The notes under the pieces are model-generated. The model made no database searches and was not told where the DNA came from. It worked only from the letters and a program-made list of their open reading frames with translations. DNA of 64,000 nt from Candidatus Heimdallarchaeota archaeon B3_Heim (GTDB lineage: Archaea; Asgardarchaeota; Heimdallarchaeia; Hodarchaeales; Hodarchaeaceae), in NCBI GenBank assembly GCA_003144275.1, contig NJBF01000006.1, positions 1 to 64,000 on the forward strand. Reading direction: 5' to 3'. Of the stretch, positions 1 through 9,312 are shown one piece after another. Numbering within the stretch: the first letter of the stretch is position 1; every line of letters begins with the position of its first letter. The translations under genes and the position numbers were made by a program.

Positions 1-982
1 TGTGTGCATTAAAGCACAGGCAGTTACAATATACATGTAATAAGAATGTAGTCAATGATGATTTATGTTTATACCACTGTTCTGCATTGTTTGGACGAGT
101 TTGACAATAGCTTAAGCCTCAGTTGTAAATTAAGTTTCTGGCCCACATGGGCTCACTGTTGTGTTTTCTAAGAGATCTTTGAGTTCATGTCTCTTGGAAG
201 CACATTTATTGATTGCCAGCCAACAGAATATTTCCAACAAAGCCAGCCATGTGACTCATCAGTTTATGTATTTTCAGCTTATTTCATACCCAATGTTCAC
301 GTGGAAGGGAAAGCAGTCAAAACAGACAACATGGTCAGAGCACCCATGAGATCACCAGGTTGAGTTATTTTCCAATGCTAAAAGGAGTTTGAAATAAACA
401 AAAAGCACCATATTACTCAAATACTATAAATCATTACTAGTATTAGAATATGCTGTTCTTAATATGGCTGTGAAAAGGGTGCTCTGGTGAAGCAGTTTTG
501 AGAGGGGGGATATAATGGCACTGAAATAGCCATTATTATTGGTGCTCTTCACTTTTGCCAGAAAACTCCCAGGTTGCCATTCTAACCGAGCAAATCATAG
601 AGAAAGTGGCCTTCCACCTGAACATGGATGCCTGGCAAGTCAAAGAGCTCAACCTCCTGTTTAGTGCAAAGGTATGGTATATGTGCACCTATTTTCAGGT
701 AACACTTACTTCTTTAACCAGTTTGATTTTGCCTGAAGTGACACAAATAGCATGACACATTTATAGCTATTGTGAAGTGTGTACTTCATTTATGATCCCA
801 CTCTTTATGGTAAATATGAACCACATTTCCTACAGCATAAATTATCATAAAGTTCCAGTAGCATGGATACATTGAACAACTGTATAGCACCATGCATACT
901 TCTATTAAAAAACATTAAAAGGATATTACAAGGATCCTTCACCCTGTTTTAAAAGCCAACATCAACAAAGATATACTGGTAC
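1..982. other. Eukaryote-like segment at the contig end (probable chimera)
   Basis: No convincing prokaryotic gene lies here. The stretch looks less AT-rich than the rest, and its only coding-like block (562-672) is bordered by a splice acceptor-like and a splice donor-like sequence. Archaeal gene content begins abruptly with the cut HtpX gene at about 983. I read it as eukaryotic intron/exon DNA joined to the archaeal contig by assembly or contamination. Horizontal transfer is a less likely alternative. The exact junction is not visible; it should lie between about 900 and 1000. Confidence 0.55.
562..672 (+). other. Exon-like block resembling aldehyde oxidase / xanthine dehydrogenase
   Basis: The block is preceded by a pyrimidine-rich run ending in TTTTGCCAG and followed by AAG/GTATGG, the pattern of a eukaryotic 3' and 5' splice site. 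It is 111 bp, a whole number of codons. The translation contains ILTEQIIEKVAFHLNMD followed by WQVKELNLL. This follows the molybdopterin-domain pattern of eukaryotic aldehyde oxidases (…AEAIIEHVAxxLxxDxxxVRxxNL…) as I remember it. The family assignment is from memory of the motif and is tentative; the exon structure is seen directly. Confidence 0.4.
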
Positions 983-1708
983 TCAGAAACGTAAATGCTG
1001 TACTTTTTCAAGGGCTTCAGTGGCATTGCCAAGAGTTTCTGATGCTTTCTTTTCAGCGGCACCAGTAATTTTTTCTGCTTCATGATCAGCAGCCAATTCG
1101 CGACTTCGTGATATCGCCATTTGTATCATCAGAGCAGCCATAGGTGCAACAATCCATGTAACTATTAATGCTAAAGGATTTACATTATTCTCCCTATCAG
1201 AAAAACTAAACCAAATAGCCATTCGAGAAACAAACATGATTGCAGTAGCAAACATCGCAGCAATAGATTGAATAAGCGTATCCCAATGTTTAACGTGGCT
1301 TAGCTCATGAGCTAGAACACCATCCAATTCATCTGACGACATCATCTCTAAAAGGCCTGTATGGACTGCAATAACAGCTTTTCCAGGCGAACGACCTGTT
1401 GCAAATGCGTTAGGAGTCGGATTTTTAACAATAGCAATACGAGGTTGGGGGATACCAGCACTTTGAGCTAATCGTGCAACGCGTGAGTATAACGCGGGTG
1501 CTTGGTGTTCATCAACAACGGTAGCTCTGGTCATCTTAAGAACCAGTGAGTCTGAAAACCAGTAAGATAAGAAGACGAATAAAGCCGAAAATATTAGGAA
1601 TACCATTGGCGAAACATTAAAGACTAGTGAAATTATATAGAATAATCCCAGTAATACTCCAAATAACATTCCAGTTTTCAATAAGTTTGTAATATCCATA
1701 TCTATCAT
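983..1708 (-). CDS. htpX: HtpX-like M48 zinc metalloprotease, C-terminally cut
   Basis: Membrane-bound zinc endopeptidase of the M48 (HtpX/Ste24) family, which degrades misfolded membrane proteins. N-terminal hydrophobic segments lie at about residues 12-30 and 34-52. The HEXXH zinc motif HELSH is at residues 134-138 in a typical LAHELSHVKHWD context, two more hydrophobic segments lie at about 145-190, and the third zinc ligand is the Glu of SRSRELAADHE near residue 207. HtpX proteins are usually about 280-300 residues; this one stops at 241, shortly after the AAD motif, with a tail (…VQHLRF) that ends where the eukaryote-like sequence begins. I infer that the natural C terminus has been lost at the contig junction. 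The residues needed for catalysis are all present. Confidence 0.85.
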   Translation of the reverse strand: MIDMDITNLLKTGMLFGVLLGLFYIISLVFNVSPMVFLIFSALFVFLSYWFSDSLVLKMTRATVVDEHQAPALYSRVARLAQSAGIPQPRIAIVKNPTPNAFATGRSPGKAVIAVHTGLLEMMSSDELDGVLAHELSHVKHWDTLIQSIAAMFATAIMFVSRMAIWFSFSDRENNVNPLALIVTWIVAPMAALMIQMAISRSRELAADHEAEKITGAAEKKASETLGNATEALEKVQHLRF

Positions 1709-1885
1709 CGTTTTTTATAGTTTTTACTTCGCTAATAATCACTTAAAACAAGAATAGTTTTCCTTAAAGTGACTAGCTTCGAGGGTCAGCATTTCAATGA
1801 GGACTTACTTCTCTGAAAAACTTATTCAATCAGAGTATTTCGGGAAAAGAAGTAACCTAGGAAAAAAAAGAAAGAAATGGTGAAA

Positions 1886-2263
1886 TTAAATAAAATTGTC
1901 AAGAAGGAGAACAATTCCACCAATTAAGACTAGGAGTCCACCAAGGCCAGCGCCTAGAATTCCCACCACGATATAAATAATTCCCCAAACGAAGAGGTCG
2001 CCTTTACCTCTACCAGCTAGCTGTTGGTATCCGTAAATAGCTACAATACCCAAAATAATCATGAGAGCAGCAGCAACTAACCAGTCATTTGATCCACCTA
2101 CGGCATCACCAACGAAGTTCATACCTAGATCAATTCCAAATTGATCAAGCTCATAAACTGCCTGATCCAACACATTATTAAGGATCTTTATAATGCCAAG
2201 GACAACCATGAGGATACCGCCAATGACACCTAATATTCTTCCTATAAATTTTAAATCTGCCAT
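1886..2263 (-). CDS. Small four-helix membrane protein, unknown function
   Basis: A protein of about 125 residues, read from the ATG of MADLKF (an in-frame start three codons upstream is also possible). It has hydrophobic segments at about residues 7-27, 57-78, 90-105 and 108-125, many glycines and no recognisable catalytic motif. The second half (ILGIVAIYGYQQL … VGILGAGLGGLLVLIGG) looks like a small integral membrane protein with a GG-rich helix pair. It sits 177 bp upstream of htpX on the same strand, so joint transcription is possible. I do not recognise the family. Confidence 0.6.
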   Translation of the reverse strand: MADLKFIGRILGVIGGILMVVLGIIKILNNVLDQAVYELDQFGIDLGMNFVGDAVGGSNDWLVAAALMIILGIVAIYGYQQLAGRGKGDLFVWGIIYIVVGILGAGLGGLLVLIGGIVLLLDNFI

Positions 2264-2915
2264 TTTTATCACAGTTTGTTTTTAATCTTTCCAAATCCAA
2301 GAGATTTTAGGGATTTTGGATACGAATGTAGATTGGTCTTGAGGGAAAATATATACTTTATGCGGAATTATTTGACGTATATTTAATTAAATGAGTAATA
2401 ATGGAAATTCTTTCTTCATTCTTGTAGTCTGGAAAGCATTAACTATTATTGGATATCTTAAGGAAATTTGTTAGAAATTGGGCAAAATTACTAAGTTAGA
2501 AAATATAACCTTAACTTTGTATAAGAATCTGACAAATTTTTGGAGATTCAGGAATAAATATATACAGAACTGTTGGAAAATAATAATAAAATCATCTAGT
2601 CAAATTTTGAAGGCATTAGGTATACTGATCTAATGAATATCTATCCAGGTCTATGGTCATACTAATTTTAACAAGGAAAATGGTGGATTAATTACTGGAG
2701 CAGTTACTTTCAGTGAAGAATCTTAATTTTAAAACAAATTTATGCCTTATACAAGAGACTAGCAACACAGTATGCTATAAATTATAAGAAAGTAATTTCT
2801 GAACCCCATTATCGCGTAATTCACAAATAATTTCCTCATTTTATGTATAATAATCAAATCTACTGGCTTGAAATACAGAATAACCATGTCTAGTACGAAT
2901 TATGTTTTATCTTAC
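2264..2915. other. Gene-free AT-rich stretch
   Basis: No reading frame with coding character on either strand. The sequence is very AT-rich with scattered TATA-like strings such as ATATATAC, and may hold the promoter of the small membrane protein gene on its left. I see no RNA gene. Confidence 0.5.
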
Positions 2916-2950
2916 CATATGAACAAAGTTCACATGTTCATATGAACTTT
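2916..2950. repeat. Nested inverted repeats around GTTCATATGAAC
   Basis: Two overlapping perfect inverted repeats. CATATGAAC (2916-2924) pairs with GTTCATATG (2936-2944), and AAAGTTCA (2925-2932) pairs with TGAACTTT (2943-2950); the 12-bp palindrome GTTCATATGAAC lies inside. The stretch can switch between two hairpins, or serve as a binding site for a dimeric regulator. It lies at the left edge of the accessory island, just before decayed genes, so it might also be the end of a lost mobile element. Confidence 0.55.
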
Positions 2951-3181
2951 CATATTTGTGCATAAAAAAAAATTTTGTCACGATCAAAGTTATTTAGATC
3001 TGAATATGATTGGTGCAACGTTATCACTGGAAAGACACATCATTAAAATCATTGATAAATCACAAAAACGAGAGTTTGAGGGATTTTACCAATATAAGAA
3101 ATCACCTATCCTTTCAGTGGAAAATATTCATCCAAAGTCCCTTTTGTGATGGCCACATAATATGGCAAATTCAAGAGGCCT

Positions 3182-3439
3182 GTGATTGATGCAGTACTGA
3201 TCTTAGACCGAAATAGATCGTTTAGTCAAACAAACAAGCGTTATCTTACGATTGTAGATAGGGACTATGACTTAATGCTTGGGCGTAGGATAAGAAGCCC
3301 AAACTTACTCTATTCTGATAAACGTGATCTCGAGTGTATGCTCTACACATCAACAGCTTTAGAGAAAGTTCTTATCCAAAATGTCTCTTCAGAAAATATA
3401 TTCCGAATTCAACACAAACCAATTTCTTCCTATGCTTGA
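3182..3439 (+). pseudogene. DUF4435-like fragment
   Basis: The 85-residue translation contains YLTIVDRDYD, then NLLYSDKRDLECML and STALEKVL. This matches the central pattern of DUF4435 proteins (a predicted TOPRIM/OLD-like nuclease-related family found in defence loci): the aspartate-rich D-x-D strand, then L-x-Y-T/S-D-x-x-D-L-E, then ALEKVL. The N-terminal third of such proteins is missing and the frame ends soon after the motif, where another reading frame (3381-3803) takes over in a shifted phase. I read it as a broken remnant. The family call rests on remembered motifs. Confidence 0.4.
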
Positions 3440-3803
3440 AGAATGGCAGAACTATGATTTTTTAACAGCCTTATTGATAAAATTAGATGATGGATTACTT
3501 CTTGAATGGGTTGATAAACTCCCGTTGGCACAAAAACTTTATTTTATGAATCTATTATTGGATGTAGATCATACTCGGTATGAAAAATTAATCTCTAATC
3601 TCTTTCTTCCACTAGAAGCTTCAGATTGGGAAAAGCAGATAATAGAAAATGAACATCAGGATCTATCCTGGATTTCAAAAACACATCCAAGAGTCTATCA
3701 ACAAATTAAAAAGCAAATGGCGATTAAGAAGTGCCACGAAATTATCGATTCAGGAATTTTGTATAACATTAGGGAGGATATTAATGGATTGAAAAACCCT
3801 TAG
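3381..3803 (+). CDS. Hypothetical helical protein, possibly the shifted 3' part of the preceding remnant
   Basis: A 140-residue frame that is open, mostly helical by composition and has no recognised motif (…LLLEWVDKLPLAQKLYFMNLL…). It overlaps the end of the DUF4435-like fragment in a different phase, so it could be that gene's C-terminal half after a frameshift, or an independent small gene. There is no clear ribosome binding site before the ATG at 3381. Confidence 0.35.
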   Translation: MSLQKIYSEFNTNQFLPMLEEWQNYDFLTALLIKLDDGLLLEWVDKLPLAQKLYFMNLLLDVDHTRYEKLISNLFLPLEASDWEKQIIENEHQDLSWISKTHPRVYQQIKKQMAIKKCHEIIDSGILYNIREDINGLKNP

Positions 3804-4043
3804 AAGATTGGAGGTTGCAACATCTGTCGCGGCGTGATGAACCATATCGGGGGCATTAGCTTTGCCTGAGGCCTCTTTTTCCATAATCTTATGGTCAACA
3901 TAGGCAATGGCCCCTTCATCTAGAGAGACGGTGAAAAATACGCTGAAAGACTCGTTAAAACCCCCACAAACTGGTTTTAACCCCCAGCGTTCAAAAACTG
4001 GAAAAGACTGGAGGTTTGGATAACACTGATGTTCAGTAAAGAA
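3750..4043 (-). pseudogene. Start-less reading frame, remnant of an unrecognised gene
   Basis: On the minus strand 97 codons are open without any ATG, GTG or TTG that would give a sensible start. The inferred peptide (…FERWGLKPVCGG…, …DEGAIAYVDHKIMEKE…, …VHHAATDVATSNLL) has a natural amino-acid mix and the DNA is more GC-rich than its surroundings. It overlaps the end of the plus-strand gene at 3381-3803. I interpret it as the remnant of a truncated gene; I do not recognise the family. Confidence 0.3.
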
Positions 4044-4124
4044 TCACTGGAATAATTTATATATTAAAAAAATTTTCTCTGTAGTTTACAGTTCTGGAAG
4101 TTGTTGGAAGTAGGAGATTGGAAG

Positions 4125-4538
4125 ATGTCGTCTAATGAGGAAAAAATCGAATTTACACTCGAATTGGCCAGTAAACATGAATCGAATATACCGAAACTAA
4201 GTTTTTTAAGCTCGGAATTGGAAAGTAACATCAAACAGTTAGGTGAGACGGAAGTTATCAAAGAATCAATTCCAAAGGCTAAAGGGGCCTTTGGAAAAAT
4301 TAAGGTAATATCGTTGACCAAAGGAGTCAAATATGTTCTCAGAAGAATTAGTGATACCCTTATTAACTCCATTTCGGGTCAAAGAATAAGAATCGGAACA
4401 CCTAGAGGTTGGTTCTTTGAAGGACGGGTGAAAAGAGAAGAACGTGATAAAATAGTCGATGCGCTTCTAAAAGCATTGGCTGATAAGAAAGAACTTAAAC
4501 AACCCCAATCTTTTACTATGGAGTTTGATCCTGATTAA
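4125..4538 (+). CDS. EACC1-like effector-associated protein
   Basis: A 137-residue protein. The ATG at 4125 is chosen because AGGAG lies nine bases upstream. Its C-terminal half follows the layout of the effector-associated constant component EACC1: a GAFG turn, a helix ([18 protein letters not shown]), a strand pair [10 protein letters not shown] / FEGRV, and an acidic-basic last helix ending IVDALLKAL. In actinobacterial and other conflict systems EACC1 proteins are encoded next to a protease or caspase effector and are thought to pass on the activation signal. Here the gene overlaps the caspase/NTPase/LRR gene by 14 bp, so the two are almost certainly translated together. The assignment is by remembered pattern and needs a profile search. 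Confidence 0.5.
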   Translation: MSSNEEKIEFTLELASKHESNIPKLSFLSSELESNIKQLGETEVIKESIPKAKGAFGKIKVISLTKGVKYVLRRISDTLINSISGQRIRIGTPRGWFFEGRVKREERDKIVDALLKALADKKELKQPQSFTMEFDPD

Positions 4539-7218
4539 TGAAACTATAAAAGAATTTGAAGCCGAACAGAAATGCGCCATCATCGTTTACACCGCGGAAT
4601 ACGAGAAAGATTACCTCAAGCTCAGTGATACTCTGTCTAATTCCGATATTGGTGGGTACCAACAAGTATTCCCAATTAAATTTGAAAATGGGACGCAACT
4701 TACTAAATCGTTGATTAATGTCTTTCAAGGATTTCGTGATGGAAAATTAAAAAATCCTCATCTAATTGTATTCTATTTCTCTTGCCATGGAGTTCGGGGT
4801 TCAGGTACATACTTTTTATCTACAAAAGCGACTCCGGAATCCCAACATGACAAACTTCGTTTTCTAGTAATAAATGATTTATTGGATGAGTCTTGCAAGG
4901 TCTATAAGCAAGTTTTACTTATAGACAGTTGTTTTAGCAATTTAACGAAAGGAGAAATGTCGATAAGGAATAGTCATGTTCCAGTTCCAACAACAAATGA
5001 CCTCACAGGCAGAGGCCGATTTACTATCTGTTCATCTGACTCTTATCAGATTTCTGAGCATGACCCGTCTAAAAAAACCTCTGTGTTTACTGATGTCCTT
5101 GTTGACGCGTTGACTTCAGGTGAAGCCGATGAAAATGAAGATGGAATAGTCACGGCAGAGGAACTCCGTAGAACTCTCAGCATGAGAGTTAAAAAAAAAT
5201 ATGATCAAAAATCGATCAGCTGGGATTGTGATAGAGAAGGAGTCATTTACCTAGCAAAAAATCCCAATTATCTTGAAATTCCCCTCCAATTAAAGACTTT
5301 AATCCGACCTTTAGCGTGGATATTTACAGAAGACTATTTAAATCAACAACAGATTGAAAAAATACCTATGGCGTTTGAAATTAATGATTTAGTGCGACCT
5401 ATCTCTGAAACAGAAGAGCCTGATTCATGGTATTCTATCTGGTGTGAACATTGGGAACAAAAAGATTGGAAAACCCACAAACGCTGGATAAACAACCGAA
5501 TAACCTATTTTTTGAGCGGTACCAGGGGGTTGACCACAAGTTGTTTGAGTGATATTCTCTTGATGGTTCCCCCCCTCGAACGATCTGTTACTCCTTTATA
5601 TGAACAGTTGATGGACGAACAACGAACTGCCATTTTTGCGCCTTCAGGAACAGGAAAAAGTCGAAAAATGTTGTTTTTAGCGGCTTGGTGGAAGAAAAAT
5701 CATCGACAAGGGGATATTTTCATTTGTAGTAGCCCACAAGAATTGACACACCATGATTGGGCAGATCTTGTGCGGTTATCAGAGGAAAGAACCACTAAAA
5801 GAAACAGACCTGTTTTATATATTTTCGATGATCTCCATCATAACTCAACAGAAGTGCACCTACAAGTGAAATCCTTGCTTGAAAATAGAAAAAGCATGAA
5901 TTTGTTTCTCCTTGGTGGTTATACAACCACGATATATGATGATACTACAAAGCTCAAGAAAATCAGAAGAGATTGGACTGGAATAACCAGTTCACGAATT
6001 GACGCAAATCAGGAATGGAGGGATTGGAAACCGTTTTTTCAAAAATGGAGTGAATGGGTTACAAAAGTCAAGGGAGGAGAAATTACCGCTAAAATTAAAC
6101 CGCATGAGTGGGACTCAATTACATCGCCATGGGAAGTGGCTGTAATTCTGGGAGATACCGTTAAAAAAATTAAAGAATATTTTGCTGAAACAACAGATAG
6201 TAATGTATGCCAAAAATTTATTTATTGGCTACTTGCTGCACTTTTCCTCCTTACTGGAGAAAAAGCTGTGGCTGTTAGTGAAGTTGTTCATGTACTAGTG
6301 CATTCAACCGACGGATTTCAGAATTTACTAAAGCGTGTGTTTGCTTTAAGCGAAATAGGGAATATTACTGAAGAACTCTTGATTTTGTTTAAGTCATGGG
6401 AATGTCCTACTGAGGAAGGATTTCGACTAATACCTCCCCGTCCAGTCTATGACCTCGAAATGGATGAAGAAACTGTGGACTTCTTTCATCAACGGCTAGC
6501 AGATGATTTATTGAAAACGGATGATAAAATAAAACACCTTTTAGTGAAGTGTTTTGAGCAGGCATATGAAGGATTCAAAGAAGCAACCCATGCTTGGGGG
6601 TTCATTTCATCATGGAAGACTTTATCATACTGGATTAAAATTGAAAATAAGCATATAATTGAAATGTCCCTGAATGATATTCCCTATAAGATTGATAATC
6701 GTGAATGGCGTGATAATCTTGAATGGATTGGTAATCTGAAACGACTAGAACGCCTTGATTTAAGAAGTAACTACCTCTCTGCTCTGCCTGAATCGATTGG
6801 TAATCTGAAACGACTAGAACGCCTTGATTTAGATGGTAACCGCCTCTCTGCTCTGCCTGAATCGATTGGTAATCTGAAACGACTAGAACACCTTGATTTA
6901 AGAAACGACCGGTTCTATGACAATGAATCGGTTGGTAACCAACTCTCTGCTCTGCCTGAATCGATTGGCAATCTGCAAAGACTAAAAACTCTTGATTTAA
7001 AGGGTAACCAGCTCTCTACTCTGCCTGAATCGATTGGCGATCTACAACAACTAAGAACCCTTGTTTTAGGGTACAACCAGTTCTCTACTCTGCCTGAATC
7101 GATTGGCGATCTAAAAGAGTTAAGAACCCTTGATTTAGGAGGTAACCAGCTCTCTACTCTGCCTGAATCGATTGGCGATCTGAGACAACTACTAATAAAC
7201 TGTAACATAATACTATGA
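4525..7218 (+). CDS. Caspase - P-loop NTPase - leucine-rich-repeat protein (NLR-like effector)
   Basis: An 897-residue multidomain protein starting from TTG at 4525 inside the end of the EACC1-like gene. Residues ~17-240 are a caspase-fold (C14, metacaspase-like) peptidase: FYFSCHG carries the catalytic His at 88 and LLIDSCFS the catalytic Cys at 136, each after a hydrophobic strand. A region with A-x4-GKS Walker A (APSGTGKS, ~372-379) and Walker [10 protein letters not shown] (~430) forms a P-loop NTPase of the STAND/NACHT kind, followed by a helical stretch. Residues ~730-897 are seven leucine-rich repeats of 23 residues ([16 protein letters not shown] type). The order effector, NTPase switch, sensor is that of NLR and STAND immune proteins. 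It presumably stays off until the repeats bind a ligand, then oligomerises and activates the caspase, leading to cell suicide or proteolysis of a partner; that is inference. No signal peptide, so cytoplasmic. The last repeat is cut short. Confidence 0.8.
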   Translation: MILINETIKEFEAEQKCAIIVYTAEYEKDYLKLSDTLSNSDIGGYQQVFPIKFENGTQLTKSLINVFQGFRDGKLKNPHLIVFYFSCHGVRGSGTYFLSTKATPESQHDKLRFLVINDLLDESCKVYKQVLLIDSCFSNLTKGEMSIRNSHVPVPTTNDLTGRGRFTICSSDSYQISEHDPSKKTSVFTDVLVDALTSGEADENEDGIVTAEELRRTLSMRVKKKYDQKSISWDCDREGVIYLAKNPNYLEIPLQLKTLIRPLAWIFTEDYLNQQQIEKIPMAFEINDLVRPISETEEPDSWYSIWCEHWEQKDWKTHKRWINNRITYFLSGTRGLTTSCLSDILLMVPPLERSVTPLYEQLMDEQRTAIFAPSGTGKSRKMLFLAAWWKKNHRQGDIFICSSPQELTHHDWADLVRLSEERTTKRNRPVLYIFDDLHHNSTEVHLQVKSLLENRKSMNLFLLGGYTTTIYDDTTKLKKIRRDWTGITSSRIDANQEWRDWKPFFQKWSEWVTKVKGGEITAKIKPHEWDSITSPWEVAVILGDTVKKIKEYFAETTDSNVCQKFIYWLLAALFLLTGEKAVAVSEVVHVLVHSTDGFQNLLKRVFALSEIGNITEELLILFKSWECPTEEGFRLIPPRPVYDLEMDEETVDFFHQRLADDLLKTDDKIKHLLVKCFEQAYEGFKEATHAWGFISSWKTLSYWIKIENKHIIEMSLNDIPYKIDNREWRDNLEWIGNLKRLERLDLRSNYLSALPESIGNLKRLERLDLDGNRLSALPESIGNLKRLEHLDLRNDRFYDNESVGNQLSALPESIGNLQRLKTLDLKGNQLSTLPESIGDLQQLRTLVLGYNQFSTLPESIGDLKELRTLDLGGNQLSTLPESIGDLRQLLINCNIIL
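6715..7203 (+). repeat. Tandem 69-bp repeats coding for leucine-rich repeats
   Basis: About seven copies of a 69-bp unit; CTGCCTGAATCGATTGG recurs almost unchanged in six of them. One unit carries an insertion ([10 protein letters not shown]) between repeats. The high DNA identity means that the array is recent or homogenised and can gain or lose units by slippage. The array ends in an incomplete unit ([12 protein letters not shown]) followed by an unrelated seven-residue tail. Confidence 0.9.
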
Positions 7219-7688
7219 CAAATGAGCACCAGATTGTTACTTACACTGAATATTTGATTATCTTTCTGTTCATTCCCCACTGTTTTTTTAGATGTTCCTC
7301 ATCACAACGATGAGGACGATAATATCCCCTTCTTCCCTTTCTTTTGGTGGTATGAGTTTAGATAGATTTTACTGTTTAGTATTATAGAATACTGTTTTGG
7401 TGAATCATTCATTATAAAAGCGTAAGATGATGCCTTATGTAGGTTTAATTCGTAATCTAATGTTAGTAAGCTCATGAGCCCGAAAACAAAGACTATCGAA
7501 ATCATTTTATTTTTATTCAGTTATGTCTCCACCATTCATCAGTTCATAAAGAAATCGAATATTTTCACATCGATGAATCTCCACAATCAATAGCCTATAG
7601 ACGGAATAATTGAATCTATACATGTATAAATTGTTTTATAAGAAAATGCTTTAGCAAATCTAACAATATCATATTCTTTTTAAGGTTT
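7219..7688. other. Intergenic stretch, no supported gene
   Basis: A 67-codon minus-strand frame at 7302-7505 starts with a hydrophobic segment but has neither a ribosome binding site nor family features, so I do not call it. The rest is AT-rich with no visible RNA gene. Confidence 0.45.
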
Positions 7689-7973
7689 TTAGATGGAATC
7701 GGTGAAGATTATTTCTTTTTCTTTAATTCTATACACTGCTTCTTGACTATTACTAATAAAATTTCCCATAAATTGCAGAAATAGCCTCTGTAATCCTTCA
7801 AACTCTCTAAAAAGATGAATTATAAATCCTGAATTAAAACTTTGACTCATAAATTCCTCTATTATTTCCCATGTTTCATCTAAACATTTTTGATATTCTT
7901 TGCGATTGGATAATGATAATTTGGTTGTTTTCCCTGAATGAATGTCTTTTATCGAAATAAGTAGGCCTCCTCA
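7689..7973 (-). pseudogene. Start-less helical reading frame downstream of the type IIG fragment
   Basis: The minus strand is open for about 93 codons up to the stop of the restriction gene fragment. The only ATG (7850) would give 53 residues (MSQSFNSGFIIHLF…). The longer reading (…KEYQKCLDETWEIIEEF…) looks like a helical protein. It may be a gene that lost its start in the rearrangement that also removed the methylase half of the neighbouring gene, or a short gene of its own. No family recognised. Confidence 0.3.
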
Positions 7974-9056
7974 TTAAGAAAAGGAATACTTGGATAGCAT
8001 TTGCCAAATACTCTTATAAACTTCAGAGGCTAATTCGAGTGAAAAATCGCGTTCTAGTTGAGTTTTACGGAAGAGACCGCCGTTTAAATATGGAAGTGGT
8101 TCAAACTCGTCTAACACATCTATCCGTTGTTCTGGTTCCTTGTTAAAAACTTCAAAGAATAATTTTTGGAATAGATAATGATGAAAAGTTTCTTCATGCA
8201 TCAAAATTGTATCTACTGGATCCAACGGAAGGAGTCTCCATTCTTTGAGCACTTTGACAAATAATAATCTGAAGAAAATCGTTCTATAATACGACACCAA
8301 ATTCTTGCTTTTTTCTTCAAGAGTCCATTTAGAATGAATGTTAGTGAAATAGCGTTCCGGGTCTGTTATAATGGAGTCAAAGAGCTCAATATAATCGTCG
8401 TAGAAGAGGGCAATTGTCTGTTTTTGCTGCTCAAATTGCTCAACCACATAATTCGGAATCTTACCATGATATGTCCTATATATAAGTTCTAACGCCACTT
8501 CTGGATTCAGTTTTTGCTCTATCATCCCATACCCTTCACTTTTCTTCGTATAAAGGATCCAATCTACAAAATTCGTAGCTATACCATGAAAATCCTCATA
8601 CAACCCCTCAAATTCCCGAAACCAACGAGCAACCTGTCCTAATCCGTGCTCAGGATCATCGGTTAGAGATCTCCCAATCGGTTCAACCTCAATCAGCAAT
8701 CCCTTACCTGCTTCATCCCCACTTTTAATGAGATAGTCAGGCCACTTTATAACATCCCGCGCTTCATAGCTTAGTCTTTTTCGCTGTAGAAGTGCCTCAC
8801 GCGCTAATTCTTCGCTTGGGATGCCTAAATTATTAAACAACATTTCAATAAATTGACTAGTAACCGTTTCGGGTTTGACCTTTGGATCAAACCATTTACT
8901 ATCAACATCAATATAACGATGTTCGGAGACTCTATCAAAGAGCATGCTACTGTCAATTAACTGGTCAAATCTCCCTTTAAATGCTTCTTGACAATCAAGT
9001 AGAATATCATTGTATGACTTACTAGGCAAACTCTCCACTTCTTTCTGTCTCGTCAC
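7974..9056 (-). CDS. Type IIG (Eco57I/PglX-like) restriction-methylation protein, N-terminal half only
   Basis: A 360-residue protein. An N-terminal region (residues ~60-170) contains a D-x(n)-E-x-K-like nuclease pattern (WPDYLIKSG … LLIEVEP). The C-terminal third carries the signature PYLNGGLF followed by a helix ending MLSKYSFS. In type IIG and BREX PglX-like enzymes this NGGLF signature precedes an N6-adenine methylase of several hundred residues with an NPPY motif. Here the frame stops at the point where the methylase should begin, and no methylase is found downstream. It is therefore a truncated, probably defective enzyme, or a nuclease half that has become free-standing. Part of the accessory island. 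Confidence 0.6.
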   Translation of the reverse strand: MTRQKEVESLPSKSYNDILLDCQEAFKGRFDQLIDSSMLFDRVSEHRYIDVDSKWFDPKVKPETVTSQFIEMLFNNLGIPSEELAREALLQRKRLSYEARDVIKWPDYLIKSGDEAGKGLLIEVEPIGRSLTDDPEHGLGQVARWFREFEGLYEDFHGIATNFVDWILYTKKSEGYGMIEQKLNPEVALELIYRTYHGKIPNYVVEQFEQQKQTIALFYDDYIELFDSIITDPERYFTNIHSKWTLEEKSKNLVSYYRTIFFRLLFVKVLKEWRLLPLDPVDTILMHEETFHHYLFQKLFFEVFNKEPEQRIDVLDEFEPLPYLNGGLFRKTQLERDFSLELASEVYKSIWQMLSKYSFS

Positions 9057-9312
9057 ACCTTTAATATTTTTAATTCTTTCTATAATTAGCTAGTTTATTC
9101 CTATAAGAAAATCGTGATATCTGACCGAGTCCTAAAGAATCAGATTCAAGAAAAAAATACTGCGACGTTAAGAATAAAATTAGAACAATAGCTATGATGT
9201 AGCTACGCTTGGGAATTTTACTAAAACTAAATTAACAAAAATCTTTATTCTCATTTCCATTAAACAAAAATGTCGTACTATTTAAATAAACATTTTTTTT
9301 CATTTTTATTAG

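Noticed and set aside
161..349. 62-residue frame in the first part of the window
   Set aside because: It lies in the eukaryote-like segment, with no motif and no prokaryotic start signals.
2958..3149. 63-residue frame before the DUF4435-like fragment
   Set aside because: Its peptide does not match the missing N-terminal part of that family and I found no other support; it may be chance.
6915..7280. Minus-strand frame with repeated [12 protein letters not shown] units
   Set aside because: It is only the antisense shadow of the leucine-rich-repeat coding array.
7302..7505. 67-residue minus-strand frame with a hydrophobic start
   Set aside because: No ribosome binding site, no family features, and AT-rich DNA gives such frames by chance.
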